Below are positions 11,030-22,122 of a stretch of 64,000 nt of DNA, piece after piece. Within the stretch, counting starts at the first letter, position 1; each line of letters begins with the position of its first letter. The DNA comes from Epiperipatus broadwayi. Taxonomy: Eukaryota; Onychophora; Udeonychophora; Euonychophora; Peripatidae. The translations under genes and the position numbers were made by a program. The DNA lies in assembly GCA_028023455.1 (NCBI GenBank), contig JAQFVV010012394.1, positions 20,542,353-20,606,352 of the forward strand. The letters are read 5' to 3'. Under the pieces are notes generated by a model, which saw nothing but the letters and a program-made list of their open reading frames with translations, did not search any database and was not told where the DNA came from.

Positions 11030-14000
11030 AAACTTGTAGTAGATAATGCTAGAATAGAATGAAGATAATTTTTTTTAATGTTTTTAAATAATAAATAAAA
11101 AAGATTATAATTTATTAGAATTTTGTTTTCTCTTCATTTTTAATAGAATTATAGAATAATATATATAGATTTTATATGAAATAGTTCATTAATGGAATAG
11201 ACGCCTAAAATTTATATAAAAATGATGGACAAAGTACAGTATTGCAATACTCTGTTGCCTAGGCAACTCAATCTCTTGGCAAAGAATTAGTGTATAATAT
11301 GTAATAATTTTCTAAAATTGTTATCCACAATGCACAAAAAGATGTCGCAAAATTTTTAAAAAAAACCTCGAATGCTATTCTATGTGTTTTCGTTGTTAAG
11401 CTTTTTCGCAAGCCCACAATATGTAATTAATGCGTTGTGCTTGATCATATTATATCTATTCTTCTTAGACAATATATATATTCAAATAACGAATTATTTT
11501 TTTAATTATTACAATTATTCTGATTTACCATAGAATTGAACTTATAGGATGTTTTTTATATTGTAGGAGATAAAGAGTTAAACAAAATGTTCTGAAGGCA
11601 ATTTAATTTGTTTTGTTAAGTTAAATATCAGCAACGTTTACAAATTTTTTTTTTGTTAGCGTTGATTGATAAGAATTGCCAGTTTAAACACCCACATATC
11701 AAAGCTAAAGAATGTTTTCCTAATGCTTAACAAAGCTGTACAGATGAAATATTGTATATAAATGCTATACCACGAGATTATAAAATTTGGTTAGACATGT
11801 TTTCAAAATACATATATTAATCACAAGGTTAACCCTATTGCGACTGTATTTATTCTGCTTAAGACAGGAAAAAAGGCATTTTGTTTTTTTAAATTAAACA
11901 TCTGCTAGACGTTAAATGCGACAAATTTGCACTAGAATAAAAAAACGTTTATATAATCATTAACAATTTATTCGGCTAAAAATAGTCTAAATTTAAAAAA
12001 TGATCAGGTTAGTGTGAAAATCGAAACATTTTTTTTTTTTGCATTTTAATTGCACCATACCCTAGTAAGAAGTATTTGTATATATTTTATTATTATTTTG
12101 CTTCTTTTTGCTTTTCTTTATTTTATTTACTTTTTCTTAATGTCTTACTATTCCTCATATATGAATTGAATAACTGATATAAGATGTGATTGCCAACAAA
12201 TAATCATAGTTGTGACATCATTAAAATATTATTATAAGAAAGTAATTATAAATTACTTTTGTATATGTTAAAATTTTGTGAGTCATTAAAAAACTCCGTT
12301 TATATTATTTCAGAAGTTAATACCAACTTAACAGTAAAGTAACGAGAAACGCTCAAGTGCAGATCTTATTATATTGTTATACTGAAAAAGATATTGTGAT
12401 GACTAAAGTGTTTATATTTTTGTCATATTTTGTTGAAAAATATATTGCTTTAGTAATCGTATGTTGTATTAGTTATAAAGCTAGGTTTTGTTAACTCCAG
12501 ACAAAATAGAAAGTAAGCCTAAATATAGAAATATATTGTAAGTTTTTAAAGCAATGGAAAAAGATGGGGAAAGATAAAGGAAACTTAAATATAGATAGAT
12601 CTTGTAAGTCTAAAAGCAATAACAAAAGATTGCTGAAAGACAAAATGAAATATGAATCATTAATGCCGGAAAGGCTTAATGGATTTAAATATAGAAAGAA
12701 CTGTTATTGTTTAGATTCATTAAGCTATTAAAACCAATCAAACAAAAGAATAAATATTTGAAGGATTATTGCAGAGAAAGGAATATCCACAGTCACAATT
12801 AAACATCTGAGAACACTTGGGGAAAAGATGCATTAGCCTAATGGATATTGTTGTTACCCTATTGTAATAATTAGCCTAATGGGTTGTAATAATAATAAAT
12901 ATTAATCTGTGAAAAAAAGTATAGTGTGTGCTAAAAAGAGCAAACATATTTTCAGTTTTTCTTGACTATGTAATGGTATTGTTGTTGTTGTTTCATGGGA
13001 TGTCATGAGAAAAGGATCCAGATAAAAGCTGTGGGAAAAGTGTACTGACTTTTTTGCCATGAGGGATGTTTTTTCAGAGTCCGAGCCTCTGTAGATGTAA
13101 ACAGCCAGATATGGTGAAAACAGCCAGATAGGGAACTTAAACAGACTTACACCAGTCTTATTTTTATTTGTATATGCCTGATAAGTCTCTATTAGAATTG
13201 TGCAGCAAAGGATAGTGAATATAAAACTTTTAATTATTCACTAAGGTCTACCACTAGCAGAGTGGGGTGTTAGCTTATAATTTTTGAGAGTATAAACATT
13301 TATTGAAGTAGAACTTAAAATCAAAGGCTAAGTTGATTATGCAAATTTGGAATTGGGACTGAAGCTGTTTTGGTCAACAATGTGTATATAATGTGTTTAT
13401 ATATGTGTAAATAAATATCTTTTAATCTTTATTTAACAATGTTTTACTTTAGTCAATAAGTTTAGTTAATTGTTGGCATTCATTATCGTAGTTGAATACA
13501 CAACAATTTTGTTGTGTTTATATAAATTCAGAATAACCAAGGACTCACACAAGTATGGTTAAATAACTTAACTTACAATTTATAGCCAGATCCCCTTTCT
13601 TAATGGGAGCAATCAGATTCACTGAGTTTCTTCACGTATTGATCTATTTCTGTCACTGTCTATATTTTAATATATTAATATATATATATACATCCATTAG
13701 TAATGCTGAATCAAATTAAGATAAAATTGAATCTGGACAAGACCATTACTTGAAGGTAAGTTGAGCCATAACAATTGAGTACATATTGACTTAATAATAA
13801 ACATGCCTTAGGATAAAGAACATAATACCTTGCGGTTTAATGTATTGGTGCAATAACAGATTCAAAAACTGAATATTCCTTGATCAAATCTATCACTTCT
13901 ATTGCTCAACAACTTCTGATTCTGAGTGATTAATTATTCTTAAATGCTGAATGTTTCTGAATTGAATCTCTGCATATGTGTTTAATTGAATAAAATCAGA

Positions 14001-14165
14001 CATTAATTTTTAACAGGTGTAAAATTTACATCAGGGCTAGAGACAATCTCTAGTTTTGTAAATGAATAGTGATAATCATTACTGTATTTATCTAACATGG
14101 ATAATGCCAAAGTTGTGGGTGGGTGAGTTTGACTCTTGTAAATCTACTAAGCAAATAAGAATAAT
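11030..14165. other. 3.1 kb without a recognisable feature
   Basis: AT-rich DNA with short homopolymer runs and TA stretches. No open frame has coding character and I see no inverted-repeat termini. Possibly intron or old unrecognised transposon sequence. Confidence 0.5.
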
Positions 14166-14167
14166 TC

Positions 14168-14256
14168 CATTTTTTTTATATATATGTCAAAGCTTCGGCC
14201 GGGAAGTGAACCCTGGACAAGCTATGCTGACCACTCGGCCACCAACGCTTGCCATA
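14168..14256 (-). mobile_element. tRNA-derived SINE
   Basis: On the minus strand it starts GCGTTGGTGGCCGAGTGGTC, containing a pol III A box (TGGCCGAGTGG), followed about 30 bases on by a B box (GGGTTCACTTCCC). It then runs CGGCCGAAGCTTTGACATAT and ends in an A-rich tail. The same tail occurs in the SINE at 29410-29522, so the two are one family. The tRNA-like head is of the class II (Leu/Ser) type. Pol III transcription and LINE-dependent mobility are inferred from the family pattern. Confidence 0.7.
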
Positions 14257-14442
14257 TTTATTACATGTATTTATAAAAATAAACAAAAACACATTATAAT
14301 AACTGAAACACAGGCTTATTATATACCTGTGTCTATATATGTAATATATAGGGTATATGAGCACAGACTTTCACACAACCCACTACTCTATCTCATAACA
14401 CTGATACACTTGAACACATATATGTTGAAAAGATAAATATTC

Positions 14443-14486
14443 ACCAATATACGTATTTCATGGTAAACCAGAAATCATCAGTTGGT
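14443..14486 (-). ncRNA. Hammerhead ribozyme core, family 2, left arm
   Basis: Minus strand: ACCAA, CTGATGA, stem II segment, GAA, ATACGTAT, A, TTGGT. Stem I and all invariant core bases match the better copy at 20700-20743. Stem II has two mismatches, so folding is probably weakened and activity doubtful. Confidence 0.5.
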
Positions 14487-14817
14487 CCAGATTATCATCT
14501 CCACACATATATGTAATAAGTGCTCAGATATATATTAAGATAGACAATCTTCATACTTTAATGGACAGGCTTTAATCTACTCCACACTTCAACTCTTCAA
14601 CCGTCCATCCAATTGAAAATCTGATGGTGGAATGCTCAAAGGCCACCCTGAGGCTGAGATTCTTGCGAGCATTCCATCATCAGATTTTCAATTGGATGGA
14701 CGGTTGAAGAGTTGAAGTGTGGAGTAGATTGAAGCCTGTCCATTAAAGTATGAAGATTGTCTATCTTAATATATATCTGAGCACTTATTGCATATATGTG
14801 TGGAGATGATAATTTGG

Positions 14818-14860
14818 ACCACTGATGATTGCTAGTTTAGCATGAAATACGTTTATTGGT
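14818..14860 (+). ncRNA. Hammerhead ribozyme core, family 2, right arm
   Basis: Plus strand: ACCA, CTGATGA (14822-14828), T-TGCTA-GTT-TAGCA-T as stem II (five pairs), GAA, ATACGTTT, A, TTGGT. Stem II is perfect apart from the terminal T-T, but stem III has one change from the palindrome ATACGTAT and stem I has lost one A. Together with the left arm it shows independent decay of two once identical ribozymes. Confidence 0.5.
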
Positions 14861-14966
14861 GATTATTTATATTTTCAACATATATGTGTTCAAGTGTATC
14901 AGTGTTATGAGATAGAGTGGAGAGTAGTGGGGCGTGTGAAAGTCTGTGCTCATATACTCTATATAT

Positions 14967-16029
14967 TAAAAACACATTATGTACATATATTAAATTATTT
15001 TTAATTAGTTTAATTCTTTTTTAATATTAGTAATAAAACAATCACAAAAAATTATCTATATTAATAGATTTTTGATTATACATTAATGGAAGATTTGTTT
15101 AAAAATGAATTACTACTTTTTTTAATATTAAATGTATGCATTTATTTTAACAATTGAATAGGCACTTTTCATTATATCTTAGACATAACATCCATTATTA
15201 TCAATTTTACCAACAAGTATTTTTTTTAAATATTATCATGTCTTTATTTTTCTGTCAGTATATATTGTTTCAACATTTAATTTTTCTCCTTTTATTAATG
15301 TAATAAAATCTTTTTTTCACATTATGAACTTTAGATTTAATATAAACTAAATCCTGATTTCATATAATAGAAGTATATTTCTAACAATGGAACAATAAGC
15401 TAACAGAATAACAGTATTTAATATGAGGGAAATAATAATAATTTATTAATCACACAAGATATACATATAAAAGAGAGAATAACTGCAAGCAAGTAGAATC
15501 TGTGGGTAGAGTTATTCATATGAGTCACTCATTACATAAAAATAAAAGTATATAATTATATTAATCATCATCTTAAAAAAAAATCGTAAACAGAAAAACT
15601 TATAAAGATTAATACAAAGAATACACAATCAGTATAGGGAATAGATATAAAAATTAATTACACACCTACACAAATAAAGAAAGTATATGTATACAGCAGC
15701 ACTAACAACAACAACAATAATAATTAAATTGATTACAGATAATGCAGTAACTAAAGTTTTGAACATTTCTTGACTTTATAAAAATATAAATGGTCAGTAT
15801 CTATTAAGTAATCAGAAACAAAAGAAGTAAACAGTCCAAAACTACTGTAACTGAATTCAATTCATTTATTTAGGTACTAACAAACAGGATATAGCCAATT
15901 ACAGATTGGTCATTAAAATAGTAAAGGAACTATACATAATTCATCTAACATAATAATAAAAGAAAGTAACAAGAAAGAAATAAAAAAATATAAATAAATT
16001 AATCAAAAATGACATTCAAATTTTAAGAT
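14967..16029. other. No gene seen
   Basis: AT-rich DNA. Nothing with coding character or repeat termini was found on either strand. Confidence 0.5.
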
Positions 16030-16330
16030 TATTGTGAAGTTACTTATGATCTAATCTAAAAGAATTAGTAGTAGTAAAAATTTGATTGTATAAAGAGAAT
16101 AGCCTGAATGAAGGAAAACAATTTAAAAACATTGGAATGGCAACTTGAGTATAACAGACAAAAGCAGATTGAGTATCATGCTCATAAGATAAAATTATAA
16201 TAGCTGAAATTATATCAAATAGAATAACTTGTTGACTTATGAATTTATAAAGAAATTTAAGATCTCTATATTTCTCTCTAGAAGAAAGATGAAGACCAAT
16301 TTTATTTGAAATTATTAAACGGTGATTGTC
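16030..16330 (-). pseudogene. Possible C-terminal scrap of a LINE reverse transcriptase
   Basis: The minus strand reads open for about 85 codons, including LHLSSREKYRDLKFLYKFI, IILSYEHDTQSAFVCY and NCFPSFRLFSLYNQI. The pattern R-x-Y-x-DLKFLYK followed by a basic, aromatic tail resembles the extreme C terminus of Jockey/CR1-type reverse transcriptases. There is no RT catalytic block, so the assignment rests on pattern only. Confidence 0.4.
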
Positions 16331-16849
16331 CCAAGTAGTAATGAGATTTATATTGAAGTGTTCGGATCTAAGTTCAATCCGAGCTTCATGAGATCCCTTT
16401 AACCTAGTTCAAACCCTGTCACTAACAATGAATATTTCCGAATGTAATGAGACTTTATGCTATCTTCAATATACGTTAATTTCAGTTAAAACTGAGGTTA
16501 TTATTTAAATATTTATTGAGACTAATTATCTTATGTTTAAATTTGTTAATGTTATTAATTACCTCACAATAAAATATTCATGAAAAATATATATTTTTTA
16601 ATTATGTGAATTGTATGTATATATTTGTAGATAGTTAAATATATATTCGTTATAAAGTTTTATTACATCGGAATGTTTTATTTCATATTTTACCATTTTG
16701 TTCAAATTTATATGATTAAAAGTTACATTCTTTCGATAAGCTTTCAGATCGTCCTTTCCCAAAGACAATAGGGAATCTTTTATTAATTAGTTAAAATGAT
16801 AAGTTAAAACTTTAAGGATGGTGCTAAATTAAAATCGTTTGTTCAGATT
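16331..16849. other. No gene seen; two B-box-like motifs
   Basis: Two GTTCAA-containing motifs (AAGTTCAATCC near 16370 and TAGTTCAAACC near 16410) resemble pol III B boxes, but no A box or tail supports a SINE. The rest is AT-rich. Confidence 0.3.
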
Positions 16850-17018
16850 TTACAAATTCATTTTCTAAATAGAAAATGAATTCAAAGTTAATGGATTTGA
16901 AAGTCTTATCGGAGGAATGGATCGGAAATCAATTAGAGAAAATTTTGGTTTGTAATAATGTAAAAGCTTTAGCCTTAAGGCATCAAAATCAGAATGGGCG
17001 GGAAACCATAGGAAAGAA

Positions 17019-17026
17019 TATAAATA
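17019..17026 (+). promoter_or_regulatory. TATA box (TATAAATA)
   Basis: A canonical TATAAATA with a GGGCGGG motif about 20 bases upstream, in otherwise very AT-rich DNA. Transcription would start about 30 bases downstream, near 17050. It belongs to the LTR-like repeat described at 16850-17770. Confidence 0.4.
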
Positions 17027-17640
17027 CCCCAGAAAAGTTTCTATAAGGAGCCATTACTATTAAATTAAGAGGAGTTGCCACCAGAAACTACGTCCTTTTT
17101 AATTTTGATTTTTAATAGTATTTTCAGCATGGTACGCAGCTAACTTTGGGAATCTGATTGCTGGACCCCGAAGTTCTCCACAAATCTTCAAAATGTTGCT
17201 GCTGAACAGAACTTTTCAATACCAATCATAAGCTGCCGAAATATAGAAGGAAACTAATCCATAAATGAAATTCACATGAATCAAGTGTGCACCTACATTG
17301 TCTCCTAAACCCAACTGGACTCTGTCATTATGAATCAATGAGTGAGCCATGGAAGGACTGGTAACCCTTTTTACTTTATAAACCACAAACTTCTGGTCTA
17401 TTCATGAACTCTATCTCAAATCATAATTTAAGTTAACTACTGTCTAAAATTTCTCTATTCACTTTATAATGTGTTAAAATTTGTTATAGTAATTCTCTAT
17501 TCTATTATCTCTAGTCTTAAAATTAATATCTTGTTAACTTTCTTTCTCCTACTATGGCAGTTCATTTTAACTAATTTTAATTATATTTATTTGAATGATT
17601 ATTAATATCATTTATTTGTGATAATATGCCAGTAATACTT

Positions 17641-17763
17641 TCAACTCGATAATAATCTCTTTCATTTAAACTCACCTTAAGAAAATAGTATTGCATTAAA
17701 TTTTATAGCTTAATTATTGCCCGTTAGAACTAAATTAATACGGTTCTATTAATTATCGAGTTG
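17641..17763. repeat. Short element with 14-bp inverted ends
   Basis: TTCAACTCGATAAT at 17641-17654 is repeated inverted as ATTATCGAGTTGAA at 17750-17763. The 95 bp between show no coding. It may be a tiny MITE or part of the surrounding LTR-like repeat. Confidence 0.5.
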
Positions 17764-17770
17764 AAGGATT

Positions 17771-19085
17771 TATTTAATGTCTGATATGATTTTACCAATG
17801 GCTGAGAAGTATTATTAGCTCAGTTTATAACCTATGCTCCTGGCTATTTTATTTAAGTTATACAAAATTATCTATTCATATTGATCACATTTATTAATGT
17901 TTTACGAAAGGTTAATAAGGAAAATAAAATAAATATATTCTAATTTAAATCTTGTATTTTATATTTGTATTCTGGAAGGGCATGATAAAAAGTAATTATT
18001 ATTATAATTATATAATTGCATTTAAGCACATTTGCTTCAAGTAAGTTTGATTTTAATCTGATATGATCAGGTCATTATGTTAAGCATTTATTATATAATT
18101 TGGGCTTTATTAATCAAATATGATGATCACTATATCATCACCATTCAGAACGTTGCTAATGCGAGCCATCCTCCTGCTTCTTGGGTTTGTCATTTTGGTG
18201 ATATTATTGATATTTTAAATATATAGGAAGAAATTACTTCCTCCCTCACTCGTCGCTGTATTGGAACACCAAAGGCTCATGGCTGTGTCCTGACCTGGCT
18301 TTCCCCATGTTCCATGGATCATTTGTAGGGCATAAAGGACTTGTTGAATACAAGCCATCCTTCTACTTCTTGAATCACTGACAAACCATTTTATTTCATA
18401 TTCGTTTTGCTGCTCATAATGCATTAGTACCATTTTATTTCTTAGTTCAAATAAAGGCCCGCTCTTTTGCTTTATAAATCATAATGAATTGATTTCATTA
18501 AAATCAAACAATTTTATATTTATCGATAATTTAAATAATTTTCTTTGTTAAGTATTGAAGTTATACCCTATGTATTTATCATGCTGTTCATGAATTGATT
18601 TATGGATGTGTGGAAAATAAATCTCACCTCCTTCTTACATAAAATTAGAATCATATTTTCTTTTCCAAATAAAATACCAAATAACGAATAATGTATGTAA
18701 TTCGTTTGGCACAAATGCCATAGGTATCGTTATTTACACTTGTCTACTTTGTCGGGGCATAGATAAATATATTTCTTAAATACTTACATATTAATTATTG
18801 GCATATGAGTACAACTGCCATTATTTATTGTACATTGTAATTCATGCTCCAAAGACTAGAGATAATTTATAATACTCATCATAAATATTTGAACAAATAT
18901 TTGCTTATTATTAAATATTTTATATACATACTTGGTTTGATTGTTTATTATTTATTAATTAGTTTTAAATATTCATGCTCACTGTTTGTATTGGCAACCC
19001 AAATATACATATGTGAATTTATTCAGAAATATCTGTAGTCATTTTATCATACATTAGTTAGAGTCAGATAAGTGGTCTCAGTAAT
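17771..19085. other. No recognised gene; internal duplicated segment
   Basis: On the minus strand two stretches share the peptide pattern SRSRRMA-x-I (about 18340-18420) and PRSRRMARI (about 18150-18190), the first within a 72-codon open frame (18215-18433). This suggests an old local duplication of a once-coding segment, but I do not recognise the family. The remainder is AT-rich and non-coding. Confidence 0.35.
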
Positions 19086-19089
19086 CGTC

Positions 19090-19195
19090 ATATCCATTGA
19101 GCTAGTTCATGGCACATAGTCTCATATGCCATCAATATGTATTGTCCATTAGGTTTTGATCTGAGCTCATGAATTGGGTTCGAATTCAGTTTGGT
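19090..19195 (+). mobile_element. Possible tRNA-derived SINE head
   Basis: A TGAGCTAGTTCATGG motif (A-box-like) is followed about 70 bases on by GGGTTCGAATTC (a good B box). The spacing is longer than in a tRNA and there is no clear A-tail or duplication, so this is tentative. Confidence 0.3.
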
Positions 19196-19912
19196 CTTAG
19201 ATATAATTCTTTGGTTTGACTGGGTCAGAGTCCGGTTCCATGGGTTCGGGTCATATTCGGTGGAAAATATATTTGACCGGTACAATATATAGATAATATG
19301 TATGGGTAATTGACTAAATTATGCTACAATCTCATTTAGAATGAGGATTGCTGATGGTTTAATTGTATCTACAGTGAAAGAATCAATGAGATAATTTGTA
19401 TTTTGAATCATCATTGAAAATATGCCTAAAGATGGAATCCATGATTTTGAAAGACTTACCAAACATATTTTTTTAATAAGATGATGTTGTTAAAAAATAA
19501 AATTCCCAGATCACTTTGAGAAGTAATAGAATTAATTTTATAAAGTTAATAAAATAAGAAAAATCCAAAATGTTATATTTTTTTAGCAAATGAGACAAAT
19601 GAAAATTTATTAATATTAGTTGCCATGTTATTTAGATGATACCAAATAATTCACAATTTGTAAATATCTCTGAAAAAAAGTGCAGTCAATCACAGGTATC
19701 ATTTTTCTGAAGATTTTATAATAATACACACCCACACACTATAAAAGATAAGAAAATTTCATATTATTCATATAAATATAAAGAGCATATATGCTAAAGC
19801 ATGACTCCAAGGAACACCTAAACTTTATTTATATTTAGGAAAAATTTTAACATTAAATTTAACATATAGTGCATAGGCACTAAAACAAAATTGAAATTAA
19901 TCAATAAATTTA

Positions 19913-19941
19913 GGCCGATGCTTTGACACATGAAAAAAAAA
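19913..19941 (+). mobile_element. 5'-truncated SINE tail
   Basis: GGCCGATGCTTTGACACATG plus a run of A matches the 3' end of the SINE at 29410-29522. The stretch is missing from the corresponding place in copy B (near 25880), which supports it as an extreme 5'-truncated insertion after the duplication. Confidence 0.6.
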
Positions 19942-20554
19942 ATGCTATTTTGTATAATTTGTGAAAATGATGTGATCGCTTTTATCTAAAGCCTTTGATA
20001 AATCAAAATATATTTTATCAAATCCCTGATGAGCCTTAAACATGTTTTATATGATCATATATAGTAAGATTAAATTTTACTAATTTATTGGAGATTTTGC
20101 AATAATATGTAAAACAAAGAATGATTGTATAATTGATAAACAATTATGGCAGGTATTCTTAAAAATTATGATTATTTTGTTACATTTGAGAGAGTACAAA
20201 AACTATGGTTTAAGAATAATTAAAAATGAAGGAAAAGGGGTGAGATAAATTCTACTGAATCTTGTTAAATAATGGTAGGTATATTACTATGGCATAAATT
20301 AGAATGAATTTTAGGCTATTTATGGCTAACAATAACATCATCATCAATGATATGATCAATTATATAATATACAATAAATCACAAGGAATATAATTCAGAA
20401 AAATATTGTCATCATCAGTTAAAATGGAATTACAATTTGTTAGAACATTTTTCTTACTCATACCAGAATTTTTAGTAAAAATCGAAATTTTTTTACACTT
20501 AATAAATAAAGATTTTTTAAATGCAATTTTAAGTCTTTTGTAAATAAGTCTTAA

Positions 20555-20884
20555 CTGAAACACAGGCTTATTATATACCTGTGTCTATATATGTAATATA
20601 GGGTATATGAGCACAGACTTTCAAATGACCCACCACTCTCCACTCTATCTAATAACACTGACATACTCAAGCACATATATGCTGAAAAAATAAATAATCA
20701 CCAATATACGTATTTCATGCTAAACCAGCAATCATCAGTTGGTCCAGATTATCATCTCCCACACATATATACTATAAGTGCTCAGATATATATTAAGATA
20801 GACAATCTTCATACTTTAATGGACATGCTCCAATCTACTACACACTCGAAATCTTCAACCGTCCATCCAATTGAAAATCTGATG
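20555..20884 (-). mobile_element. Hammerhead family 2, single arm joined to an RTE 3' end
   Basis: This is one arm of the palindrome at 14303-14966, in the same orientation as its left arm, from CTGAAACACAGGCTT through to the AAAATCTGATGAT point. The second arm is absent. Instead the RTE element starts directly. On the minus strand the order is RTE coding end, GATGAT tail, this arm with its ribozyme, then the flank. GTCTTAA occurs at 20548-20554 and again at 22116-22122, so arm and RTE may have inserted as one unit. Confidence 0.7.
20700..20743 (-). ncRNA. Hammerhead ribozyme, family 2, best-preserved copy
   Basis: Minus strand, 44 nt: stem I ACCAA (20743-20739), CTGATGA (20738-20732), stem II T-TGCT-GGTTT-AGCA-T (four pairs, terminal U-U), GAA (20716-20714), palindromic stem III ATACGTAT (20713-20706) giving A15.1-U16.1, H17 = A (20705), stem I partner TTGGT (20704-20700, five perfect pairs). 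Every invariant core base of a hammerhead is present. Cleavage would follow 20705. The U-U at 10.1/11.1 and the minimal stem III may require dimerisation, as in Penelope-type hammerheads. Activity is inferred. Confidence 0.68.
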
Positions 20885-22115
20885 ATTAAAATTAACGAAA
20901 TCGTAATAAAAATATCATCATCATCAACCATTATCAATCCACTGCAGGATGAAGGTCTCTCCAAGTTTAATCCATCTTCTCCGATCTTTAGCTTCTCTTC
21001 TCCACAACACTCCTGCACATTTTCTTATTTCATCCATCCATCTCACATGTGGTCTCTTTCTGGGTCTTTTATAATCTCTTGGAATCCAGTTTAAAATTTC
21101 AATTGTCCATCTATTATCATCTCTTCTAGCAATATGTCCAGCCCAACTCCATTTCAATCTTTTAATTTTTTCAATAAGGTCAGTAACACCTGTTTGTTGT
21201 CTTACCCATACATTGCGTTTTCGATCTCTTCTTGTTACTCCCAACATACATCTCTCCATACTCCTTTGAGTGGTCTGAAGTCTCTGTATTGCTCTTCTAT
21301 TAAGTGTCCAAGTCTCAGATCCATAAGTAAGAACTGGTAAAACACATTTGTTAAAAACCATCCTTTTCAAATACATAGGCATATTTCCTTTTAGTATCAA
21401 GTTATTTCTACCAAAAGCACTCCAACCAAGTTTAATTCTATGATTAATTTCCTCCATTATGTTTCCATCTGTATTAATAATCTGACCAAGGTATTTGTAA
21501 CTTCTTCTAATTCTTCATAATAAATCTTATATTTTCATATTTTGAGCAAATCGATTAAACATTACTTTAGTCTTTTTAACATTTATCTTTAGTCCTACTT
21601 TTCTACTTTCATCTGCTAACTCCTGCAACATTTCCTGCAGCTCTGAAGCATTATTTGCAAAAACAACTACATCATCCGCGAAATCTAAATGACTTAAATA
21701 CTCTCCATTTACTTTCACTCCTTTATTTTCCCATTTTAATCCACAAAATACTTCTTGCAGCACTGCTGTAAAGAGTTTTGGAGATATGGAGTCACCTTGT
21801 CTTACACCTTTCTCAATGTTGATTTTTCCAGTAACATCATGTAATCTAATTGTTGCTGTTGCATTTTTATAAATATTCTTTAAAATATGACAATATCCTG
21901 GATCTATACCTTGATGATCCAATGCTTTAATCACGGAAGAAATGTGTATAGAATCGAATGCCTTTTCATAATCTACAAATCCAAAACATAATGACAACTC
22001 ATATTCGTTTGTCCTTTCTATGACTTCTCTCAATACCTGGATATGATCTATTGTACTAAAACCACTTTTAAATCCAGCTTGTTCTCTTGGTTGGTGGAAA
22101 TCCAAAGTATATCCT
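20885..22115 (-). pseudogene. RTE-clade LINE, 5'-truncated, RT to 3' end
   Basis: Minus strand: from about 22115, YTLDFHQPREQAGF, FVDYEKAFDSI (RT block A, catalytic D), VRQGDSISPKLF (block B) and LDFADDVVVFA (block C, catalytic DD) up to 21527. After stop and frameshift come YKYLGQIINTDG, LPVLTYGSETW, RLKWSWAGHIARRDD and RWMDEI, typical of the RTE/BovB-like C terminus, ending near 20924 with a short GATGAT tail. The endonuclease half is missing, the usual 5' truncation. Scraps of the same family lie at 40965-41205 and 50230-50625. Confidence 0.85.
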
Positions 22116-22122
22116 GTCTTAA

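Larger units (their letters stand above)
14303..14966. mobile_element. Large palindrome: inverted dimer of hammerhead family 2
   Basis: Two arms of about 300 bp (roughly 14343-14641 and 14671-14966) are near-perfect inverted copies around a loop of about 29 bases (GGCCACCCTGAGGCTGAG is in it). Each arm has one hammerhead core, pointing outward from the axis. The left outer end (14303-14345) carries an ACAGGCTTAT...CCTGT segment also found at the end of the single arm at 20555-20884. The outer part (GTGTGAAAGTCTG...CTATATATTA) matches the 5'-truncated insert at 28758-28866, which defines it as the family's 3' end. It looks like a head-to-head dimer. Transcripts would fold into a long rod. Confidence 0.75.
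16850..17770 (+). repeat. LTR-like repeat with TATA-box promoter (copy 1)
   Basis: An inverted repeat (TTCATTTTCTAAATAGAAAATGAA near 16860, split here as TTCATTTTC / GAAAATGAA) lies about 150 bp before a TATA box, then a GC-richer leader containing CAAGTGTGC and GGTAACCC. The same order (ATTTCCAATCTGGAAAT, TATAAATA, CAAGTGTGC, GGTAACC) recurs at 55480-55890. Two diverged copies with promoter, leader and similar AT-rich tails suggest a repeat, possibly solo LTRs of an LTR retrotransposon. Boundaries are not defined and no polymerase gene adjoins. Confidence 0.35.

Noticed and set aside
20030-20050. CTGATGAGCC (also near 25969)
   Set aside because: No closing strand and no GAAA within reach.
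20871-20906. CTGATGA followed by TTAA...TTAA and CGAAATCG, superficially a hammerhead
   Set aside because: It spans the junction between the family-2 arm and the RTE tail. There is no stem I and no U16-H17 partner, so it is a chance join.
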